Position numbers and translations under genes: made by a program
NCBI GenBank assembly: GCA_035646535.1
Contig: DASRPD010000008.1
Location: forward strand, 1-17,646
Reading direction: 5' to 3'
Source of the DNA: DASRPD01 sp035646535
Lineage (GTDB): Bacteria; Actinomycetota; Acidimicrobiia; IMCC26256; JANYLB01
Length of the DNA stretch: 17,646 nt
Notes under the pieces: model-generated
Told to the model about the DNA's origin: nothing
Seen by the model: only the letters and a program-made list of their open reading frames with translations
The model's database searches: none
Shown here: positions 13,254 to 17,646 of the stretch, piece by piece
Numbering within the stretch: the first letter of the stretch is position 1
Layout: every line of letters starts with the position of its first letter

Positions 13254-14234
13254 ATGGCCATCGGCACCGAAACACCGAGCCGGAGCATCGACGGACTACA
13301 CGTCGGTCGGCGCGGCCCCGTGATCGGCGAGCGGGTGTTTCGGTGGTCCACCGTGGTGGCGGGCGTGCTCGTGCTCGCCGTGCTGGGCCTCATCGCGTTC
13401 ACGACCACCCAACAGGCGCTCCCGGCGTTCCGTTCCCAGGGGATCGGGTTCATCACCAACTCGCGGTGGGCCCCGAGCGCCGGCGTGTTCGGAACGCTCG
13501 CGTTCGTCTACGGGACGTTCGTGGTGTCGGCGATCGCACTGGTGTTCGCGGTGCCGGTCAGCCTCGGCATCGCCCTCTTCACCACCGAGCTGGCGCCTCG
13601 CCGGCTTCGCGGAGGCATCACGACGGTCGTCGACCTGCTCGCGGCGATGCCGAGCGTCGTGTTCGGCCTGTGGGGCGTCCTCGTGCTCATTCCCGCGATC
13701 GAGCCGGTGTACGAGCGGATCAGCTCCGCAGTCGCGTCGATCCCGATCCTCAACGCGCTCTTCGCAGGATCGTCGGGTCGCAGCTTCATGACCGCCGGGC
13801 TGATCGTGGCGCTGATGATCATCCCGATCATCACGAGCATCTCCCGCGAGGTCTTCAACACGGTCCCGCAGGAGGAGAAGGATGCCGCGCTCGCCTTGGG
13901 CGCGACGCGCTGGGAGATGATCCGCGGGGCCGTGCTCCCCCACAGCTTCGGCGGCATCATGGGTGCGGTGATGCTCGGCCTCGGCCGGGCGTTGGGCGAG
14001 ACGATCGCCATTGCGCTGTTGATCGGCTCGGCCGTGCAGATCACGCCGGATCTGTTCTCGCCCGGCTACGCGATGCCCGCGGTGATCGCCAACCAGTGGT
14101 CCGAGTCGAGCGGGCTGTACCGCGACGCGTTGATCGGGATCGGCGTGACGTTGTTCGCGATCACGATCGTCGTGAACGTCGCGGCGCGCTGGGTCGTTGC
14201 TCGGGCCGAGCGTCGACTGAGGGGTGCCGTATGA
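13254..14234 (+). CDS. pstC: Phosphate ABC transporter permease PstC
   Basis: This 326-residue membrane protein has a cytoplasmic head and six hydrophobic segments, the first at about residues 32-50. It carries the ABC-permease coupling loop EEKDAALALGATRWEMIRGAVLPHSFGGI, which docks on the ATPase. GRALGETIAIALLIG near residue 243 is a PstC mark. It forms half of the phosphate channel with PstA. ATG 13254 has GGAGGA (13241-13246) seven bases upstream. It begins 127 bases after pstS, past the stem-loop, and its end overlaps the pstA start by four bases (ATGA), a sign of coupled translation. Confidence 0.93.
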   Translation: MAIGTETPSRSIDGLHVGRRGPVIGERVFRWSTVVAGVLVLAVLGLIAFTTTQQALPAFRSQGIGFITNSRWAPSAGVFGTLAFVYGTFVVSAIALVFAVPVSLGIALFTTELAPRRLRGGITTVVDLLAAMPSVVFGLWGVLVLIPAIEPVYERISSAVASIPILNALFAGSSGRSFMTAGLIVALMIIPIITSISREVFNTVPQEEKDAALALGATRWEMIRGAVLPHSFGGIMGAVMLGLGRALGETIAIALLIGSAVQITPDLFSPGYAMPAVIANQWSESSGLYRDALIGIGVTLFAITIVVNVAARWVVARAERRLRGAV

Positions 14235-15130
14235 GTGCCGCCGGCGCGGCCGCGCCCGATCCGCCCGTCGTCGTGTCTCGGGTCAGCGGCCGACGGCGGT
14301 TGGCGAACGGCGCCGCGTCCACCGCGATGGTCGTGTCGTTCCTTCTCGCGACGATCCCGTTGCTCATCGTCGTGGCCTATGTCGTCGGTCGCGGCTGGCA
14401 GCTGATCGACCCCGACTGGTTCACGTCCGACATTCCCAACGTCCAGTTCGTGGAAGGCCCCGGCATGGCCCCCGCAATCGCGGGGACCCTCGTGATCACA
14501 GCGTTTGCGGCGCTGCTCGCGATCCCGCTCGGCGTCGCCGGCGCCATCTACCTGAACGAATACGGCCGGCAGTCCGTGCTGGCGAGGATCATCCGCTTCA
14601 TGAGCGACGTGATGACCGGCGTGCCGTCGATCGTGATGGGTCTGTTCATCTACGTCATCTGGGTGCTCACCGTGAAAGAGCTGACGGGCTTGGCCGGCTC
14701 GCTGGCCCTGGCGTGCTTGATGCTGCCGATCGTGGTCCGCTCGACCGAGGAGATGTTGCGTCTGGTTCCGATCGAGCTGCGCCAGGGCAGTGCCGCGCTC
14801 GGCGCACGCACGTGGCAGACGACGCTGCGAGTCGTCATTCCGGCCGCGCTCCCCGGGATCATGAGCGGGGCGATGCTCGCGATCGCCCGCGCCGCGGGCG
14901 AGACCGCGCCGATCATCCTCGTCACCGGCACGACACTCACCGCGAACTGGAACATCTTCGAGGGGCAGAACACCACGCTGGCGGCGCAGATCTTCGACAA
15001 GGCGTCGCTCGCGGCGCCGGCTTCGCAGGAGCGAGCGTGGGCAGCCGCGCTCACGCTCGTGGGAATGGTGTTCCTCTTCACGCTCGTCGCTCGACTGGTC
15101 GCGAGCCGGTTCAGCGCTCGTCACGCCTAG
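14231..15130 (+). CDS. pstA: Phosphate ABC transporter permease PstA
   Basis: This 299-residue membrane protein has six hydrophobic segments, the first at about residues 31-50. Family marks include GVAGAIYLNEYG, DVMTGVPSIVMGLFIY, the coupling loop RQGSAALGARTWQTTLRVVIPAALPGIMSG, and ARAAGETAPIILVTG. It pairs with PstC to form the channel. The ATG at 14231 overlaps the pstC stop by four bases. The frame is open much further upstream through pstC but that part has no protein features. The next gene, phoU, faces the other way and ends 56 bases on, so pstA closes this operon and the ATPase gene is not part of it. Confidence 0.93.
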   Translation: MSAAGAAAPDPPVVVSRVSGRRRLANGAASTAMVVSFLLATIPLLIVVAYVVGRGWQLIDPDWFTSDIPNVQFVEGPGMAPAIAGTLVITAFAALLAIPLGVAGAIYLNEYGRQSVLARIIRFMSDVMTGVPSIVMGLFIYVIWVLTVKELTGLAGSLALACLMLPIVVRSTEEMLRLVPIELRQGSAALGARTWQTTLRVVIPAALPGIMSGAMLAIARAAGETAPIILVTGTTLTANWNIFEGQNTTLAAQIFDKASLAAPASQERAWAAALTLVGMVFLFTLVARLVASRFSARHA

Positions 15131-15146
15131 CGCCGGGGTGCTCCGC

Positions 15147-15169
15147 CGGCTCGGCGCGCCGGTGAGCCG
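15147..15169. terminator. Candidate two-way stem-loop between pstA and phoU
   Basis: CGGCTC (15147-15152) and GAGCCG (15164-15169) can pair around an 11-base loop that itself contains GGCGCGCC. It lies between convergent genes. Short arms and no T run keep this a weak call. Confidence 0.3.
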
Positions 15170-15186
15170 TCCCGGGGGCGTCCGGG

Positions 15187-15927
15187 TCAGTCGATGGGGT
15201 CCGCGCGGCCGGCGCCCGGGAGCTCGCCCGTCACCATGAACGTCACCCAGCGCCCGATCTGCACCGCGTGGTCCGCGACCCGTTCGTAGAACCGCCCGAT
15301 CAGCGCGATCTGCACGGCCTGTTGGAGCCCCGCCTCATCGGTGCTCACGGTGTCGAAGATCGCTCGGAACAACTGTTTCTGGAAGTCGTCCATCACGTCG
15401 TCGAGATCGGGAAGCGCCGACGCCAGCGACGCCTCGCCATCGGCGAACGCGTCGATTGCGAGGTGCAGCTGAATGCTCCCCTGCGCGCCCATCCGTTCGA
15501 TGAGTCCCCGCACGCGAGGAGGGAGCTCGTGGGGGTACAGCCGCCGCGCACCCTTGGCGATCGTGGTGGTCAACCCACCGGTCAGCTCGAGCTCGTGCAG
15601 GATCCGCATGATGGCGAGCACGGTGCGCAGGTCCGAGGCAGTGGGCTGCTGGAGTGCGAGCAACGCGAACGCCCGAGCTTCGATGGAGTGGTTCAGCTCG
15701 CCGACCGCCGAGTGGTTCGCGACGACCTGGTCCACCGAGCGAAGGTCGGTGGTCAGGAGCGCGTCCGTGCTCGCACCGATCGACTCACCGACGATGGCCG
15801 CGAGGCGGATCACGTCGGTCTTGAGCTCTGCGATCGACTCCTGGAACGACTGGCGCGCCTCCACGGGTTCTCCGTCCTGGCCCGAGTGTCCGGGGTCCGT
15901 CGTCGGGACAGCTCTGTGCTCGGTCAT
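15187..15927 (-). CDS. phoU: Phosphate signalling and transport regulator PhoU
   Basis: This 246-residue protein is all-helical with the two PhoU repeats after a polar head of about 25 residues. QQPTASDLRTVLAIMRI marks the first repeat and GRFYERVADHAVQIGRWVTFMVTG the end of the second, close to mycobacterial PhoY2. PhoU links the Pst transporter to the sensor kinase and keeps the phosphate response off when phosphate is plentiful. The first repeat reads HELELTGGLTTTIAK where many PhoU proteins have an ER-GD metal motif, so one metal site looks lost. The gene faces left between pstA and pstB. The ATG at 15927 has no clear Shine-Dalgarno sequence; GAGAAT lies seven bases before it and may be a -10 element of a near-leaderless message. 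Confidence 0.92.
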   Translation of the reverse strand: MTEHRAVPTTDPGHSGQDGEPVEARQSFQESIAELKTDVIRLAAIVGESIGASTDALLTTDLRSVDQVVANHSAVGELNHSIEARAFALLALQQPTASDLRTVLAIMRILHELELTGGLTTTIAKGARRLYPHELPPRVRGLIERMGAQGSIQLHLAIDAFADGEASLASALPDLDDVMDDFQKQLFRAIFDTVSTDEAGLQQAVQIALIGRFYERVADHAVQIGRWVTFMVTGELPGAGRADPID

Positions 15928-15988
15928 GGCGTCGATTCTCGACGCCGGCCGCCGGCTGGACGGCCGGCACGACCCATTGCTTGGGAGT

Positions 15989-16021
15989 GTTCATGCCATG
16001 TTTACTCGTCGTCAACTCCTC
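15989..16021 (+). promoter_or_regulatory. PHO-box-like triple 11-bp repeat between phoU and pstB
   Basis: Three head-to-tail units, GTTCATGCCAT, GTTTACTCGTC and GTCAACTCCTC, start at 15989, 16000 and 16011. Each resembles the GTTCACC core, at the 11-base step of PhoP boxes. They point towards pstB, 196 bases away, but also lie 62 bases before phoU. Possible -10 hexamers for pstB are TATCGT (16049-16054) and TACGCT (16150-16155). The 289-base divergent gap holds nothing else I can name. Confidence 0.55.
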
Positions 16022-16216
16022 GACCACGCCCACGAGCCCGGCTCGCAATATCGTGGTGGACGTGCGATTGACGAGGTCGACCGGCATGGCCCGCATTCGT
16101 CCGGGAAGCCGGCCGTCCACAGGGCTCATGGCGGCCCGGGCCGCTGGCGTACGCTCGGTATCAGGTAGTCGACCGGTGGGCCCGATGTCGGGCAACCCCG
16201 TGCGGAAGCGTCGTTC

Positions 16217-17104
16217 ATGTCTCGTGCCGATCCCGCGCGTCGCTCCGAGGAACCGATGACCGAGGTCACGGCTGCGCCACCAGAAGTCGCCGCGCTCGAC
16301 ACTGCATCGGAGGCACCGGCCGCACTGGCCGAGACGGTCTTCACGGTTCGGGACCTGGCCGTCGCGTATGGCTCGGCGCTCGCGGTCGAGGGCATCTCGC
16401 TCGACATCGCGGCCCGCCGGATCACCGCGCTCATCGGACCGTCGGGCTGCGGCAAGAGCAGCTTCCTGCGGTGCATGAACCGCATGAACGATCCGATTGT
16501 CGGAGCGAAGGTGACCGGTTCGCTGCGCTATCACGGCCAGGATCTGTACGATCCCAAGGTTGATCCGGTCGAGGTGCGCCGGCGCATCGGCATGGTGTTC
16601 CAGAAGCCGAACCCGTTCCCGAAGTCGATCTTCGACAATGTCGCGTTCGGGCCGCGCGTCAACGGCGTGCGCAAGGGTATGTCCGACATCGTCGAGCGAG
16701 CACTGACGCAGGCGGCGTTGTGGGACGAGGTCAGGGACAAGTTGAAGAAGAGCGCCATCGCCCTGTCGGGCGGCCAGCAGCAGCGGCTGTGTATCGCTCG
16801 GTGCCTCGCCGTGGAGCCCGATGTGATCCTCATGGACGAACCGTGCGCATCACTCGACCCGATCGCCACGAGTCGCATCGAGGACCTCCTGGCGGAGCTC
16901 AAGCGCGACTACACGATCGTGATTGTCACCCACAACATGCAACAGGCGGCGCGGGCCTCCGACGAGACCGCCTTCTTCACCACTGACGTTGGTGAGGAAG
17001 GCCACCGTGTCGGTCATCTCGTGGAGTTCGCGGACACGTCGACGATGTTCACCAACCCGGCGGATCCTCGCACCGAGGGGTACATCACGGGTCGGTTCGG
17101 CTAG
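16217..17104 (+). CDS. pstB: Phosphate ABC transporter ATPase PstB
   Basis: This 295-residue ATPase has Walker A GPSGCGKSS (74-82), the PstB-typical MVFQKPNPFPKSIFDNVAFG with the Q loop, signature LSGGQQQR, Walker B VILMDEPCASLDP (D207, E208) and the switch VTHN. It powers PstC/PstA. The N-terminal 40 residues are an Ala/Glu-rich extension not found in most PstB proteins. ATG 16217 has GGAAG eight bases upstream. An in-frame ATG at 16256 with GAGG five bases upstream would trim 13 residues and is nearly as good. Unlike the usual pstSCAB order it is split from pstA by the reversed phoU and has its own upstream PHO-box-like site. A SenX3-like kinase gene follows 34 bases later. Confidence 0.93.
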   Translation: MSRADPARRSEEPMTEVTAAPPEVAALDTASEAPAALAETVFTVRDLAVAYGSALAVEGISLDIAARRITALIGPSGCGKSSFLRCMNRMNDPIVGAKVTGSLRYHGQDLYDPKVDPVEVRRRIGMVFQKPNPFPKSIFDNVAFGPRVNGVRKGMSDIVERALTQAALWDEVRDKLKKSAIALSGGQQQRLCIARCLAVEPDVILMDEPCASLDPIATSRIEDLLAELKRDYTIVIVTHNMQQAARASDETAFFTTDVGEEGHRVGHLVEFADTSTMFTNPADPRTEGYITGRFG

Positions 17105-17138
17105 CTCGGGCGACCTGAGCCGACATGGAGCCTGACAC

Positions 17139-17646
17139 ATGACGGTGGCACTGCTCGGTGTCGTGGCCGCGGTCGCGGTTGGGAGCGCGGCGGTCGCGGC
17201 AATCGGCTGGCGGAACGTGCATCGGCGGCTCGAGCAGCTGTCGGCGATCGTGGGTCCGCCTGAGTCAGCCAATGCGGCCCGCGCGAGGGCCGAAGGCGCA
17301 GCCGGCGGCGCGCCGGGCGACACGAGCACCGCGGAGGTCGAGCGCGTTCGACTCGAAGCGGTGGTCGCGGCATCGCTGGACGCGGTGGTCGTCGTGGACG
17401 CCGACGGCGACGTCATGGCCCGCAACGCCGAGGCCGAGCGGTACCGCGAGGCGCGTCACGCCGATGCGCTCGCCGAGATCGCGTTGACGGAGCTCCTGGC
17501 ATCGGCCCGGCTCGGCGATCGGGGCGAGCGTGAGCTCGAGCTGTTCGGTCCGCCACCATCGGTGTTGCGGATCCGCGCCGTCCCCCTGCGACACGGTGAG
17601 GTTGTCGTGGGCGCGGCCGCGTTCATTCGCGACGTCTCCGAGGCCC
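17139..17646 (+). CDS. SenX3/PhoR-like sensor histidine kinase, N-terminal part (3' truncated)
   Basis: The frame is open from ATG 17139 to the window edge, 169 residues. GGAG at 17127-17130 lies eight bases upstream. An N-terminal membrane helix (about residues 3-23, LLGVVAAVAVGSAAVAAIGW) is followed by an Ala/Gly-rich linker. A PAS-like domain comes next (LDAVVVVDADGDVMARNAEAE to LRIRAVPLRHGEVVVGAAAFIRDVSE, about 85-169). This layout, ending in the stretch that leads to the HisKA domain, is that of SenX3-type phosphate kinases, which act with PhoU and the regulator RegX3. The HisKA and ATPase parts lie outside the window, so kinase identity rests on layout and on its place after pstB. Confidence 0.78.
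   Translation, partial: MTVALLGVVAAVAVGSAAVAAIGWRNVHRRLEQLSAIVGPPESANAARARAEGAAGGAPGDTSTAEVERVRLEAVVAASLDAVVVVDADGDVMARNAEAERYREARHADALAEIALTELLASARLGDRGERELELFGPPPSVLRIRAVPLRHGEVVVGAAAFIRDVSEA

Noticed and set aside
1..17646. tRNA or rRNA genes, integrase or prophage
   Set aside because: None seen on reading both strands. The only mobile element supported is the IS630 copy. A dedicated tRNA search was not possible here.

Overview
The window is high-GC DNA from an actinobacterium. It carries two WhiB-family iron-sulfur regulators, an actinobacterial-type PstS/PhoU phosphate system, a SenX3-like kinase, an F420-type luciferase-like oxidoreductase, and gene starts that look leaderless. The mix would fit Acidimicrobiia or a related deep branch, but that is inference: no rRNA or other marker is present to place it.

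Layout. (1) 1-3203: the tail of a MoxR/Mg-chelatase-like AAA ATPase, a small three-helix membrane protein, a divergent small lipoprotein, and a large VWA-domain protein that is the usual partner of the ATPase. (2) 3203-4356: a complete IS630-family insertion sequence with 25-bp inverted ends and TA target duplications. It sits exactly in the VWA stop codon, and its transposase needs a -1 frameshift at an A8 run. (3) 4359-6461: a perfect 11-bp tandem repeat, then a membrane GAF histidine kinase overlapping a stand-alone receiver protein. (4) 6462-7130: a WhiB2-type gene behind a 303-bp leader region with a long hairpin. (5) 7207-9499: a formimidoyltransferase-like gene facing left, a divergent F420-type oxidoreductase and tatA. 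(6) 9558-11806: a second WhiB facing left, an HtrA-like membrane protease and an unrecognised 89-residue protein. (7) 11939-17646: a phosphate locus, pstS-pstC-pstA rightward, phoU leftward, then pstB and the start of a SenX3-like kinase rightward, cut by the window edge.

How the genes work together. PstS captures phosphate outside the membrane, PstC and PstA form the channel and PstB drives it. PhoU and the SenX3-like kinase are the expected sensors and switches. Upstream of pstS two GTTCACC units lie 22 bp apart, and between phoU and pstB three related units run at 11-bp spacing. Both look like PHO boxes, so pstSCA and pstB (or phoU) probably have separate phosphate-controlled promoters.

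Other patterns. tatA, htrA and the 89-residue gene each have direct repeats that run over the stop codon. Several genes share a TA-rich -10 hexamer (TACGAT, TAGCGT or TAGCCT), in two cases exactly six bases before the start codon. I found no CRISPR array, tRNA, rRNA or clear defence or biosynthetic system. The least explained parts are the leader of the WhiB2-type gene, the 11-bp tandem repeat beside the insertion sequence, and the stop-codon repeats.
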